DNA of 64,000 nt from Peptoniphilaceae bacterium. GTDB lineage: Bacteria; Bacillota; Clostridia; Tissierellales; Peptoniphilaceae. Below the pieces are notes generated by a model that worked only from the letters and a program-made list of their open reading frames with translations, was not told where the DNA came from and searched no databases. Position 1 is the first letter of the stretch; the number at the start of each line of letters is the position of its first letter. Positions 8,081 to 19,643 of the stretch are shown here, in pieces. Where the stretch lies: NCBI GenBank assembly GCA_028726605.1, contig JAQYPV010000014.1:1-64000 (forward strand). Reading direction: 5' to 3'. The position numbers and the translations under genes were made by a program.

Positions 8081-9264
8081 TGGGCCTGGATACGGCGACG
8101 ACGGCGACCGCCGTGGGCATTTTTAACACCGAAACCAACCACATGGAAGGGGCGCGCATCTACAACGAAGAACGCCTGCGCGCCGAAGAACTGATCTCGC
8201 AGTGCGGCCGGCTGCTGAACAAATTGGGCTACGACCGCAACGAGATCGACGCGTACGCCGTGTCCGTGGGACCCGGCTCCTTTACGGGCCTGCGCATCGG
8301 CGTGACCATGGCCAAAACACTGGCACAGGTGAGCGGCAAGCCCATCTTCGGCATTTCCACGCTGGAAGCGCTCGCCACCGAGGGCATTTTGGCCGGCAAG
8401 CCCGTGGACGGCGCGCTTTACGTGCCCGTGGTAGACGCCCGCGGCGACCGCCTGTACGCCAGCGGCTTTCTGTACGAGTCCAGCGGTTGGGCGCGCCCGC
8501 TGCCAGAAGACCTTTACACCGAGGACGTGCTGCGGGAGAAGCTAGAAAAACTGATCCCCACATACATCTTCTGGTGCGGTGCGGGCATCCAAGAGCATCA
8601 ATTGCTGACCGATTCCATCGGGGCCATTCCCCAGAAGTTTCTGAAGGGCCGCGCGGCTCAGTCACCCATCAAGGCCATTTTGGCCCTCGCCGCCACGCGC
8701 TACGAGCAGGGCGATGCCGATGACGCTTTGAATCTGGCGCCGCGCTACCTGCGTCGCTCGCAGGCCGAACGCGATGCCAAGCCCTCCGGCGCGCCGCAGG
8801 ATCGCACGCTCCACGTGCGCTCGGCTGAGGCGGACGACCGGTATGCGCTCGCCCGCCTGGAGACCGAGAGCTTCAAAAAGCCGTGGTCCATGGAGGCGCT
8901 CGCGGCCGAAGTGGCGCTGGAGACGACAGACACCCTGGTCGCCGAGGCCGAGGGGCGCGTGATCGGCTTTCTCATCGGCTCCCACGTGGCCGGCGAGAGC
9001 AGTCTGAACCGCATCGCCGTGGCCCCGGCCGCACGGCATCGCGGCGTGGGAAGAGCGCTCTTGGAGCGTTTCCTCGACCACGCGCAAGACAACGACGTAG
9101 TGCTCGAAGTGCGAGAGAGCAATACGCCGGCCCTTCGGCTGTACGAGCAGGCCGGTTTCGTGACGGTGGGGCGTCGCGCGCGCTATTACGAGGGCGAGGA
9201 CGGCCTCATCATGAGACGGGAGGCGAGCGAGAAAGGCGATGGACATGAACATATTGGCCATTGA
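8068..9264 (+). CDS. tsaB: TsaB-RimI fusion: t6A complex subunit joined to an N-acetyltransferase
   Basis: The 398-residue product joins two proteins that are usually separate. Residues 1-235 are TsaB, the TsaD-binding partner in t6A synthesis: IMGLDTATTATAVGIF, then VSVGPGSFTGLRIGVTMAKTLA and PVVDARGDRLYA. Residues about 245-398 are a GNAT acetyltransferase of the RimI type (ribosomal protein S18 N-terminal alanine). This domain has the acetyl-CoA loop RHRGVGRALLERFL, then LEVRESNTPALRLYEQAGF and GRRARYYEGEDGLIMRRE. Translation probably starts at GTG 8068, eight bases after GGAGGT and inside the tsaE end. It overlaps tsaD by 20 bp. There is no stop codon or frameshift between the domains. 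Confidence 0.92.
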   Translation: MARIMGLDTATTATAVGIFNTETNHMEGARIYNEERLRAEELISQCGRLLNKLGYDRNEIDAYAVSVGPGSFTGLRIGVTMAKTLAQVSGKPIFGISTLEALATEGILAGKPVDGALYVPVVDARGDRLYASGFLYESSGWARPLPEDLYTEDVLREKLEKLIPTYIFWCGAGIQEHQLLTDSIGAIPQKFLKGRAAQSPIKAILALAATRYEQGDADDALNLAPRYLRRSQAERDAKPSGAPQDRTLHVRSAEADDRYALARLETESFKKPWSMEALAAEVALETTDTLVAEAEGRVIGFLIGSHVAGESSLNRIAVAPAARHRGVGRALLERFLDHAQDNDVVLEVRESNTPALRLYEQAGFVTVGRRARYYEGEDGLIMRREASEKGDGHEHIGH

Positions 9265-10315
9265 GAGTTCGTGCGACGAGACCAGCGCCGCCATTGTCCA
9301 AGACGGGCGGCACGTGCTCTGCAACCTCATCTCGTCGCAGATCGACATCCACCGCGTCTTCGGCGGCGTGGTGCCTGAGATTGCGTCGCGCAAACACCTG
9401 GAAGTGATCAACCACCTGTTGGAAGCAGCGCTCGCCGAGGCGAAGCTCACGTTTGACGACATCCACCTGGTCGCCGTCACGCGGGGGCCAGGACTTTTGG
9501 GGGCGCTCCTCGTGGGCATCTCCGCCGCTAAGGCCTTGAGCTTCATGCTGGACATCCCCATCGTGGGCGTGAACCACATGGTGGGACACGTCTCCGCCAA
9601 CTACCTGGCGCATCCCGACCTGAAGCCGCCGTTCCTGTCGCTCGTGGTCTCCGGAGGACACACTTACTTCTGCGTGGTCGAGGATTACGCCCACGTGAAG
9701 ATCCTGGGCGAGACCGTGGACGACGCCGCGGGCGAGAGCTTCGACAAAGTCGCTCGGGTGTTGGGGTTGGGCTATCCCGGTGGCCCCGCCATTCAGCGCG
9801 CGGCCGAAGCGGGTGATCCCGAGGCGTTCGACTTCCCGCGGGCCATGATGGGCAAGGACGACGGCCTCAATGTGAGCTTCAGCGGCCTCAAGACGGCGGT
9901 CATCAACACCGTGCACACGTTGGAGCAGAAGGGCGAGGGCGTCCCCACGTCCGACATCGCCGCGTCGTTCCAAGCGGCCGTCATCGACACGCTGGTGACG
10001 AAGGCGAAGCGCCTGATGGACCAGTATCCGGGCCTGTCGCGCTTTGCGCTTTCGGGCGGAGTAGCCGCCAACGCCGCGCTCCAGAACGCCTTGAAGGCGC
10101 TGTGCGAAAAGCGGGGTCTTGCGTTTTACGTGCCGCCGGCGATCTTGTGCACGGACAACGCCGCGATGATCGGCTGCGCAGGCTACTACCAGTACATGAC
10201 GCGCGGGACGTCGGAACTCGACTTTGCGGCCGAGCCGGACCTGGCCTTAGGCGCTCCCGATCCCGGAGATCAGGACATTCCAACCGAAGTCCTCGTCGAC
10301 TTGCTCAACGAATAG
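9245..10315 (+). CDS. tsaD: tRNA N6-adenosine threonylcarbamoyltransferase TsaD
   Basis: It transfers threonylcarbamoyl from the adenylate to A37 of tRNA. The 356-residue product shows the Kae1/TsaD core: ILAIESSCDETSAAIV, VTRGPGLLGALLVGISAAKAL, the metal-binding His pair in NHMVGH, LVVSGGHT, GETVDDAAGESFDKVAR and ALSGGVAANAALQ. The motif more often reads NHxEGH, so the Val after Met is a mild deviation, but both His are kept. The start at 9245 is preferred because AAAGG is eight bases upstream, while the in-frame ATG at 9239 is only two bases from it. Confidence 0.96.
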   Translation: MNILAIESSCDETSAAIVQDGRHVLCNLISSQIDIHRVFGGVVPEIASRKHLEVINHLLEAALAEAKLTFDDIHLVAVTRGPGLLGALLVGISAAKALSFMLDIPIVGVNHMVGHVSANYLAHPDLKPPFLSLVVSGGHTYFCVVEDYAHVKILGETVDDAAGESFDKVARVLGLGYPGGPAIQRAAEAGDPEAFDFPRAMMGKDDGLNVSFSGLKTAVINTVHTLEQKGEGVPTSDIAASFQAAVIDTLVTKAKRLMDQYPGLSRFALSGGVAANAALQNALKALCEKRGLAFYVPPAILCTDNAAMIGCAGYYQYMTRGTSELDFAAEPDLALGAPDPGDQDIPTEVLVDLLNE

Positions 10316-10325
10316 AGGAGGCAAC

Positions 10326-11048
10326 ATGCAGGCATTAATGGATTTACATACGCATACGGTGGCGAGCGTTCACGCCTATTCGACGCTCACGGAAAACGCG
10401 CGGGAAGCCAAGAAGAACGGGCTGGAGATATTGGGCGTTTCGGACCACGGCTATGGCATGCCGCATACGACGCTTCCGGAGTACTGGCACAACATCAAGG
10501 TCATCCCGCCGTACCTCGAAGGGGTGCGGATCCTGAAGGGCATCGAGATGAACTTGTACGACATGGAGGGCACGCTCTACGAGGAAGAACTGCTCGACAA
10601 AGTGGACTACGTCATCGCGTCGCTGCACTTGAATACGTTTAAGGACGACCCCAACGCGATCTCGGACTACACGGACGTCTACGTCCACGCGCTGGAGCGC
10701 TATCCGCAGATTACCATCATCGGCCATCCGGATGACGGCCACATTCCCCTGGACTACGAGCGGTTTGTGAAGGCGTGCAAAGAGCACCACGTCGCGGTGG
10801 AGATGAACTGCTCGTCGCTCATGCCAGGGGCCTACCGAAAAAACGCACGGGAGAACCAGAAAGCGTATCTGGAATTGTGCCGGGAGTACGACGTGCCCGT
10901 CATCATCGACTCGGATGCGCACATGTCGGTGCACGTGGGCGTGTTCGACCGCGCCTATGAGGTGCTCTCCGAACTGGACTATCCGACGGAGAACGTTGTG
11001 AACTTCTCGTGGGGCCGCCTGGAAGAACTGCTCGGGCGGGCGCTTTAG
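10326..11048 (+). CDS. PHP-domain phosphatase, YcdX type
   Basis: A probable metal-dependent phosphoesterase of the PHP superfamily. The 240-residue product has the metal ligands in order: DLHTHT near the N terminus, SDHG around residue 39, an ExN-type Glu in KGIEMN, SLHLN, IIGHPDDG and DSDAHMS near the C terminus. This trinuclear-site pattern and length match E. coli YcdX. GAGGAGG is 5 nt upstream. It follows tsaD by 10 bp and precedes pcrA by 8 bp, so it is cotranscribed. The substrate is unknown. Confidence 0.85.
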   Translation: MQALMDLHTHTVASVHAYSTLTENAREAKKNGLEILGVSDHGYGMPHTTLPEYWHNIKVIPPYLEGVRILKGIEMNLYDMEGTLYEEELLDKVDYVIASLHLNTFKDDPNAISDYTDVYVHALERYPQITIIGHPDDGHIPLDYERFVKACKEHHVAVEMNCSSLMPGAYRKNARENQKAYLELCREYDVPVIIDSDAHMSVHVGVFDRAYEVLSELDYPTENVVNFSWGRLEELLGRAL

Positions 11049-11056
11049 GAGGACGC

Positions 11057-13270
11057 ATGCAGTTAGACCACTTGAATGGACCGCAGCGCGATGCCGTGAC
11101 GGCAGAGGACCGGGCGCTCTTGGTGCTGGCGGGCGCGGGCTCGGGCAAGACCCGGGTCTTAACCACGCGCATCGCCTACTTGATCTCCGACCGGGGCGTC
11201 GCGCCGTGGGAAGTCATCGCGTTTACGTTTACGAACAAGGCCGCAGCGGAGATGAAGTCGCGCGTGGAGGGCCTCTTGGGTCAAGAGGCCGATGGCATGT
11301 GGATCGGGACGTTCCACTCGTTGGGCGCGCGGATTCTCCGGCGCGAGATTGAGCCGCTGGGCTGGAGGCGGGACTTCACCATCTACGACACGGGCGACCA
11401 GAGGACGCTCGTGAAGGGGATCTTGAAGGACCTCGGCGTCTCCAACGACCTGCGGCCGCAGCAGGCGCTCGCGCAGATTTCGGATTGGAAGAACCACGAC
11501 GTGTCGCCGGAAGCGGCCGAGGAGAGCGCGGGGAGCGCGGATCGCGTCTACGCGAAGGTCTATGCGCGCTATGAGAAGGCCAAAAAGCAGAACAACGCGT
11601 TGGACTTCGACGATTTGATCTTGAAGACGCTGGAGGTCCTGCGGGATGATGCCGTGCGCGAGCGGTATCAGAGGCAGTTCGCGCACGTGTTCGTGGACGA
11701 ATACCAAGATACGAACTCCGCCCAATACGAGATGGTGCGGCGCATCGCGGGAACGCGCGCGTCGGTTTGCGTAGTGGGAGATGCCGACCAGTCCATTTAC
11801 GGCTGGCGCGGCGCGGATATACAGAACATCTTGCGCTTTGAGCAGGACTTTCCGGGGGCACGCACCATTCTGCTGGAGCAGAACTACCGCTCCACGCAGC
11901 ACATCTTGGATGCGGCCAACACGCTCATCGCGCACAACGCCGAGCGCAAGAAGAAGAATTTGTGGACGGACAACGGCGCGGGCGACGAGGTCGTCGTGCG
12001 GCGGACGCAGAGCGAGCACGAAGAAGCCATTGTGGTGTGCGCCAAAGTCAAAGAGGAGATGGAGCGGGGTGTGAAGCCGGACGACATCGCCATCTTGTAC
12101 CGGACGAACGCCCAGTCCCGGCCGTTTGAGGAAGTGTTCTTGCGCGAGGGGATCCCGTACCGCGTCATCGGCGGGCTCAAGTTCTACGACCGCGCGGAGA
12201 TCAAGGACCTCATCGCCTACATGAATCTGGCTGTGAACCCGCTGGACGACGTGGCGTTTCGGCGGGTGGTGAACCAGCCCAAACGCGGCATCGGCGACGC
12301 CACGGTGGACGCACTCGCCCGCGTGGCGGCCGAAAAGGGGCAGTCGCTCTTAAAGGCGCTCATGGACGACGACACGGTCGATCGGATGACGAAGCATCAG
12401 TGGAGCCGCCTCTGGCCATTTCGCCGCATCATGCAGAACATCTCTTGGAAGACCGACGGCTCGATTCTGGACTTTGCAGAGTCCGTCTATCAGGAGAGTG
12501 GCATCGAACGGATGCTCCAGGAGAGTTCCTCTGTGGAGGACAAGACGCGCATGGAGAACATCGGTGCGTTTCTGGACGCCGTGGCGAGCTACGAGCAGGA
12601 GGAGCCGGAGGCGTCCATCACCGACTACTTGCAGAATTTGGCGCTTTTGTCCGATCGGGACAAGACCGACGAAAAGGGCGGCGTGAACCTCTTGACGATC
12701 CACTCGGCGAAGGGCTTGGAATTCCCCGTGGTCTTCGTGGTGGGTCTGGAAGAAGGGCTCTTTCCGAGCAGCCGCACGGTGGAAGAGGGAAACGTCGAAG
12801 AGGAGCGGCGTCTCTTTTACGTGGCGATGACGCGAGCGGAAAAGCGGCTCTACTTGTCCCATGCCGACAGCCGGCACGTGTTCGGTCAGTTACAGGCAGC
12901 GATGCCGAGTCGATTTTTGGAGGAAATCGCAGATATGGTGAAAGAAGATGAAACGTCTTCCGTCTTGGTGCGGGAGAATGTCTACGATCGCAACTACGCC
13001 CAGCGCAGCGCGTCGGCGGATCCGCGCCTGCGCGCGGAGTACGATCAGCAGCGCGAGCAGTTTCTGAGGAGCGTGAAGGAGCGCACGCCGGCCGAGGCGA
13101 CCAAAGCCCTCTCGCTTCGCGTTGGGGACAAGATCAAGCACAAGAAGTTCGGCACGGGGACGGTGGTCTCGGTCGTTCCCAACGACAAGGGGGATGAACT
13201 CACGGTGGCCTTTGACGGCAAGGGCTTAAAGCGGCTGAACGCGGCGCTCGCGCCGATTCAGAAACTCTAA
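11057..13270 (+). CDS. pcrA: ATP-dependent DNA helicase PcrA (UvrD/Rep family)
   Basis: A superfamily 1A 3'-5' helicase for DNA repair and plasmid or replication maintenance. The 737-residue product carries the whole motif set: Q motif LNGPQRDAV, motif I GAGSGKTRVL, Ia TFTNKAAAEM, II VDEYQDTN, III GDADQSIYGWRGAD, IV LEQNYRST, V TIHSAKGLEF, and VI YVAMTRAEKRLYL. A C-terminal Tudor-like region GDKIKHKKFGTGTVVSV binds RNA polymerase in homologues. The start at 11057 follows TAGGAGG by 5 nt. It belongs to the same compact operon as the t6A genes and ligA. Confidence 0.96.
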   Translation: MQLDHLNGPQRDAVTAEDRALLVLAGAGSGKTRVLTTRIAYLISDRGVAPWEVIAFTFTNKAAAEMKSRVEGLLGQEADGMWIGTFHSLGARILRREIEPLGWRRDFTIYDTGDQRTLVKGILKDLGVSNDLRPQQALAQISDWKNHDVSPEAAEESAGSADRVYAKVYARYEKAKKQNNALDFDDLILKTLEVLRDDAVRERYQRQFAHVFVDEYQDTNSAQYEMVRRIAGTRASVCVVGDADQSIYGWRGADIQNILRFEQDFPGARTILLEQNYRSTQHILDAANTLIAHNAERKKKNLWTDNGAGDEVVVRRTQSEHEEAIVVCAKVKEEMERGVKPDDIAILYRTNAQSRPFEEVFLREGIPYRVIGGLKFYDRAEIKDLIAYMNLAVNPLDDVAFRRVVNQPKRGIGDATVDALARVAAEKGQSLLKALMDDDTVDRMTKHQWSRLWPFRRIMQNISWKTDGSILDFAESVYQESGIERMLQESSSVEDKTRMENIGAFLDAVASYEQEEPEASITDYLQNLALLSDRDKTDEKGGVNLLTIHSAKGLEFPVVFVVGLEEGLFPSSRTVEEGNVEEERRLFYVAMTRAEKRLYLSHADSRHVFGQLQAAMPSRFLEEIADMVKEDETSSVLVRENVYDRNYAQRSASADPRLRAEYDQQREQFLRSVKERTPAEATKALSLRVGDKIKHKKFGTGTVVSVVPNDKGDELTVAFDGKGLKRLNAALAPIQKL

Positions 13271-16232
<2,962 letters not shown>

Positions 16233-16236
<4 letters not shown>

Positions 16237-16709
16237 GCCGCGTTTTTCTGGTCTCGGACACGCATGGGCGTGTGGACGACGCCATCGCCTGTTTTCGTCG
16301 CCAGTCGGAAATGGACCGCATCATCCACTTGGGCGATATGTCGTGGGATGGCGATGAGATGCAGGAGCGTCTGGGTCGCGTGGTGATGACGGTACGCGGC
16401 AACAACGACTGGGGGTCGAGCGCGCCGAAAGAGCTGGTGCTGGAAATCGACGGCCACCGGCTCTACATCGTGCACGGGCATCGCCAGCACGTGCAGGCCA
16501 GCCCGCAGTTCCTGGCTCAGGCCGCGCGGGACCAAGGCTGCGACATCGCGCTTTACGGCCACACGCATCGCGCGGCGTTCGAGCAGGTGCTGGGTGTGTG
16601 GACCGTCAATCCCGGCTCCGCGTCCCTGCCCCGCGACGGGCACGCCCAGTGCGCCATCCTTACGCTGGAAGACGGCGCGCCGCCCGAGGTGGAGTTTTTG
16701 CGCGTGTGA
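16233..16709 (+). CDS. YfcE/MJ0936-type metallophosphoesterase
   Basis: A small calcineurin-like phosphodiesterase, probably cytoplasmic. The 158-residue product has the metal-site motifs in order: VSDTHG, IHLGDM, RGNND, VHGHR and YGHTH, followed by NPGSASLPR, which is typical of the YfcE subfamily. Its start overlaps the rdgB stop (ATGA), so it is the last gene of the run that began at tsaE. The natural substrate is not known for most members. Confidence 0.9.
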
Positions 16710-16830
16710 GGTGAGGCGTGGCGGGCTTGGCCTCAGATCGGAACACATATGACCTCAGATCTGAATAAAAATCATAATAAATGTATTAATTATCGACCTT
16801 TTGGCCGAGTTCGATCAGTTCCAAGTCCGC

Positions 16831-17026
16831 GCTTCAGGGGAAAATGAGAAAACGCCGTTTTCCACTGACGTTTTGAGCAGAAAAATGTGTCGCTATTTTC
16901 AATCATCTATATTTCAACCAAACGTTCCGCTCACTGGGGTGGTTGAAATGTCAAAATCGAGAAAAGCCACCACAAAAGGGCCTGTATAAAGGTGAATTAC
17001 GGCGCGGAGCGTCAGTTGAAAATCGC
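16831..17026. repeat. Dispersed structured repeat, copy A
   Basis: This 195-bp sequence is homologous to 34266-34452 and, more distantly, to 3881-3965. Shared blocks include GCTTCAG-GGAAAATGA, GTTTTCCACTGAC, TGTGTCGCT-TTTTCAA, GTGGTTG, CCTGTATAA and CGTCAGTTGAAAATCGC. Inside it ATTTCAACCA (16910-16919) pairs with TGGTTGAAAT (16940-16949), and TTTTCAA near 16897 can pair with the terminal TTGAAAA. It has no coding potential. It lies in the 490-bp gap before tRNA-Arg. Confidence 0.65.
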
Positions 17027-17156
17027 AAATCGGCGATCTCACATGATTTTCGTGCGCCATCCGGTGGTTGAAATCTGAGAAATCGGCTTTCCCCCTTCAG
17101 CATTTCCCCCTTCCAGTATTTCACCCTTCAGTGGACGGCCGGCGCCCGCGGCGACG

Positions 17157-17185
17157 TTGCATTTAAGGCGAAAATCCATTATTAT
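17157..17185 (+). promoter_or_regulatory. Promoter of tRNA-Arg
   Basis: TTGCAT (17157-17162) and TATTAT (17180-17185) are separated by 17 bp and lie 13 bp before the tRNA. Confidence 0.6.
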
Positions 17186-17198
17186 ATAGAGACGATAT

Positions 17199-17270
17199 GT
17201 GCCATTAGCGCAGAGGAAGCGCGCCACTCTCCGGAAGTGGAGGCCCTGGGTTCGAATCCCAGATGGCACG
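17199..17270 (+). tRNA. tRNA-Arg (anticodon CCG)
   Basis: The acceptor arm GTGCCAT/ATGGCAC, a D arm, the anticodon stem CCACT/AGTGG with loop CTCCGGA (anticodon CCG at 17231-17233) and the T arm CTGGGTTCGAATCCCAG are all intact. CCA is not encoded. The hairpin of the adjacent inverted repeat (17321-17364), followed by T, may end its transcript. Confidence 0.93.
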
Positions 17271-17283
17271 ATGGTGGTGTACC

Positions 17284-17364
17284 CCGCAAAAGGGGCTGAC
17301 CCAAAAGCCCCTAAAAAGGAAGCAGAATGGCAGCCAAGAGCTGGACTCTCGGCAACCATTCTGC
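17284..17364. repeat. Left arm of long inverted repeats flanking an IS1182-like relic
   Basis: It contains GGGGCTGACCCAAAAGCCCC, then GGAAGCAGAATGG, and then an imperfect hairpin (AGCAGAATGG at 17321 pairing to 17364). The same blocks occur in opposite orientation at 18009-18116. Confidence 0.75.
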
Positions 17365-17400
17365 TTTTTACTTTGAGTATCATTCTTATTGCTTTGAGTA

Positions 17401-17909
17401 TTAGGCCTTCTGCACATCACTTCTTGTTTTTGACCATTTAATTATATTATGGGCTATCGCTTGAAGTCCAAATTCAACATTCACCTTATCTTTCCCTCGC
17501 AGAACAAAGTGGCAAAGCCTAAATTTTGTTTTAAATCTCCAAACACACTTTCTGGCTCTATTTTGCGTTTCGCATATAGCGCCATCGTGCTTGGTTGAAC
17601 CATAGTTTTTGGCGCACTTTTCCCTTGTAAGTTTCGAATTTAGTGTTTATGTAAAGGTGACGCGATCCTTTAGCTTTTGTACATCTTGTGTATAGGCATA
17701 ATGGATGACCTTGAGCATCATCTTCGGGTGATAAGCACTGCGACCACCGCCTGGATATGCTTCGTTCAAAATCTCATCGTCAATTTGTTCCACGACTTGA
17801 TTGAGTAATCGAGCGATGTGATTCTCGGGGAGCCAGTCTGTAGATCGGATGGAAGAAATAATTGGTTCATGTTATACCTTAGGAATGTAACGGTGACGTC
17901 ATTTTTCAT
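17401..17909 (-). pseudogene. IS1182-like transposase relic
   Basis: On the minus strand the N-terminal part reads NQLFLPSDL, then after a frameshift LPENHIARLLNQVVEQIDDE and GGGRSAYHPKMMLKVIHYAYTQ. This is the DUF772-type start of IS1182-family transposases. The middle, including the DDE catalytic residues, is deleted. The C-terminal part follows as YAKRKIEPESVFGDLKQN and, after another frameshift, RGKDKVNVEFGLQAIAHN before TAA at 17403. It is flanked by long inverted repeats and is non-functional. Confidence 0.75.
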
Positions 17910-18008
17910 GAAAGCCCCCTTGGTTCATTGTTGTTTGCTCACAACTCTTATACCAAAAAGGTTTTTTTATTGCTTAAATCGTTGATTTTTCAACGTTTTC
18001 TAAAGAAA

Positions 18009-18116
18009 GAATGGCTGCCGAGAGCTCAGCTCTTGGCAGCCATTCTGTTTCCTTTTAGGGACTTTTGGGTCAGCCCCTTCTGCTTCCTTTTAGGGGCTTT
18101 TGGGTCAGCCCCTTCT
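18009..18116. repeat. Right arm of the inverted repeats, with a duplicated 40-bp unit
   Basis: An 18-bp near-perfect palindrome (GAATGGCTGCCGAGAGCT, 18009-18026, against 18028-18045) is followed by CCTTTTAGGGACTTTTGGGT and its tandem near-copy ending at 18113. This is the reverse complement of the block at 17284-17345, except that the GGGGCTGACCC unit is present twice here. Confidence 0.75.
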
Positions 18117-18282
18117 CATGGTGAGCGAGAGACGCCTGTTGGAAGATCGGCGTTGCAAGGTTAAGGAGCGACGCCAGTACGCGGAGCGCGCCGTCTGTCT
18201 TCCTACCGGCGAAACGACATAAGGCCGCTGCCGCCGTCTGTCTCCCTGTCGGCAAAGCGCCAGGCGCATCAATCCCTTTTAC

Positions 18283-19320
18283 TCACCCGTGGATCCGCTT
18301 CAAATCCGCAATCAGCACGTCCAAATCCTCTTTCCGCGTGGCCCAACTGGTCACGAAGCGCACGGCGACGAGGTCGGCATCGACGTCTTCCCAGCGCTCA
18401 AAGGCGTGGAGCTGTTCCAGCGCTTCCACCTCGTGACGCGGCAAAATGGGGAAGATCTGATTTGTCGGCGACTGCGACAAGAAGGGGTATCCCATCGCGG
18501 TCAAGGCATCGCGAAGATACGACGCCATTTCAATGCCGTGGCGGCCGTTTTCGAAATAGAGGTCGTCCGTGAACAGCGCCTCAAACTGCAGGCCCAGATA
18601 GCGCCCCTTCGCCAGCATCCCCTCATTTTGCTTGATCGCATAGCGAAAATCGCGGTTGATCTCCGGATTCTCGATGACGATGGCCTCGCCGAACATCGCG
18701 CCGACCTTCGTGCCGCCGATGGTGAACGCATCGCACAGATCCGCCAGATCCGAAAGCGACACGTCATTGGCATCCGTCGCGAGGGCATACCCGAGACGCG
18801 CGCCGTCGACGAACAGATAGAGGCCGTAGCGGTCGCAGATCTCCCGAAACGCCGAAAGCTCCGCCTTCGAGTAGAGCGTGCCCTGCTCCGTCGGCTGCGA
18901 GAGGTAGACCATCTTCGGCGCAATCTCGTGCTCCGGGTCCGGCATGGCGCGATAATGCGAAAGATACGCCGCCACCTGCTCCGCCGTAATCTTCGCCTCC
19001 ACCGACGGCAACGGCAACACCTTGTGACCGCGCGCCTCCGTGGCCCCCGTCTCGTGCCCGTTGATGTGCCCCGTCGTCGGCGAAAGCACCCCCTCATACG
19101 GCCGCAACGCGTGCGAAATCACCGTCACATTGGCCTGCGTGCCACCCGGCACAAAATGCACCGCCACCGCCGGCCGCCCGAGCGCCGCGCGAATGCACTC
19201 CGCCGCCCGCGCACAGTACGCATCGCGACCATACCCCGGCTCCTGCTCAAAATTCGTCTCCGCCAACCGCTCCAGAATCCGCGGATGGCAGCCCTCAATG
19301 TAATCCGTATCAAAACGCAT
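18283..19320 (-). CDS. ltaE: Low-specificity L-threonine aldolase (PLP, beta-eliminating lyase family)
   Basis: It cleaves threonine or allo-threonine to glycine and acetaldehyde. The 345-residue product belongs to fold-type I PLP enzymes. It has HFVPGGTQANVTVISHALRP near residue 50, GHINGHETGA, the YLSQPTEQGTLYSKAEL segment, LFVDGARLGYAL with the cofactor Asp and the conserved Arg, and FTIGGTKVGAMFGEA with the Schiff-base Lys. The start at 19320 has GAAGGGAAGGG upstream. A GTG seven codons earlier would precede it. A TATAAT -10 lies at 19344-19349 on the minus strand, right beside a 36-bp tandem repeat. Confidence 0.9.
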   Translation of the reverse strand: MRFDTDYIEGCHPRILERLAETNFEQEPGYGRDAYCARAAECIRAALGRPAVAVHFVPGGTQANVTVISHALRPYEGVLSPTTGHINGHETGATEARGHKVLPLPSVEAKITAEQVAAYLSHYRAMPDPEHEIAPKMVYLSQPTEQGTLYSKAELSAFREICDRYGLYLFVDGARLGYALATDANDVSLSDLADLCDAFTIGGTKVGAMFGEAIVIENPEINRDFRYAIKQNEGMLAKGRYLGLQFEALFTDDLYFENGRHGIEMASYLRDALTAMGYPFLSQSPTNQIFPILPRHEVEALEQLHAFERWEDVDADLVAVRFVTSWATRKEDLDVLIADLKRIHG

Positions 19321-19371
19321 AAAACCCTTCCCTTCTTTCACCTATTATACGCATTTGCGGCGACGACGCGA

Positions 19372-19446
19372 GTCGATCACACGGCCGTCGCCGTGGCGAT
19401 GTCGCGGGTCGATCACACGGCCGTCGCCGTGGCGATGCTGCGGGTC
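19372..19446. repeat. 36-bp tandem repeat upstream of ltaE
   Basis: Two full units starting GTCGATCACACGGCC (19372 and 19408) and the beginning of a third (19444) are arranged head to tail. The unit contains the near-palindrome CGGCCGTCGCCG. Confidence 0.75.
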
Positions 19447-19613
19447 AATCCACCTGCCCGGCCGCGCCAACCGGACGCCGACACGGCGAGTTTCAAAAGG
19501 CGGTGCGTTTTCAGGATGGATAGACACATGTCAATCTGATGATAAAATTGTAAAAATTTATTATAAAAAACCACCTTTTTACTCTGAAAACGGTTAAATT
19601 CTACGGAATGACC

Positions 19614-19643
19614 TTGATTTCAAGGGGGGGGGTAGTGCATAAT
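19614..19643 (+). promoter_or_regulatory. Putative phase-variable promoter of the pilus locus (G9 spacer)
   Basis: TTGATT (19614-19619) and CATAAT (19638-19643) are 18 bp apart, and nine consecutive G fill half of the spacer (19624-19632). Slipped-strand gain or loss of one G would change the spacer to 17 or 19 bp and so promoter strength. Transcription would give a leader of about 320 nt before the adhesin gene. The promoter match is seen; the switching is inference by analogy with homopolymer-spaced promoters of other surface genes. Confidence 0.5.
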
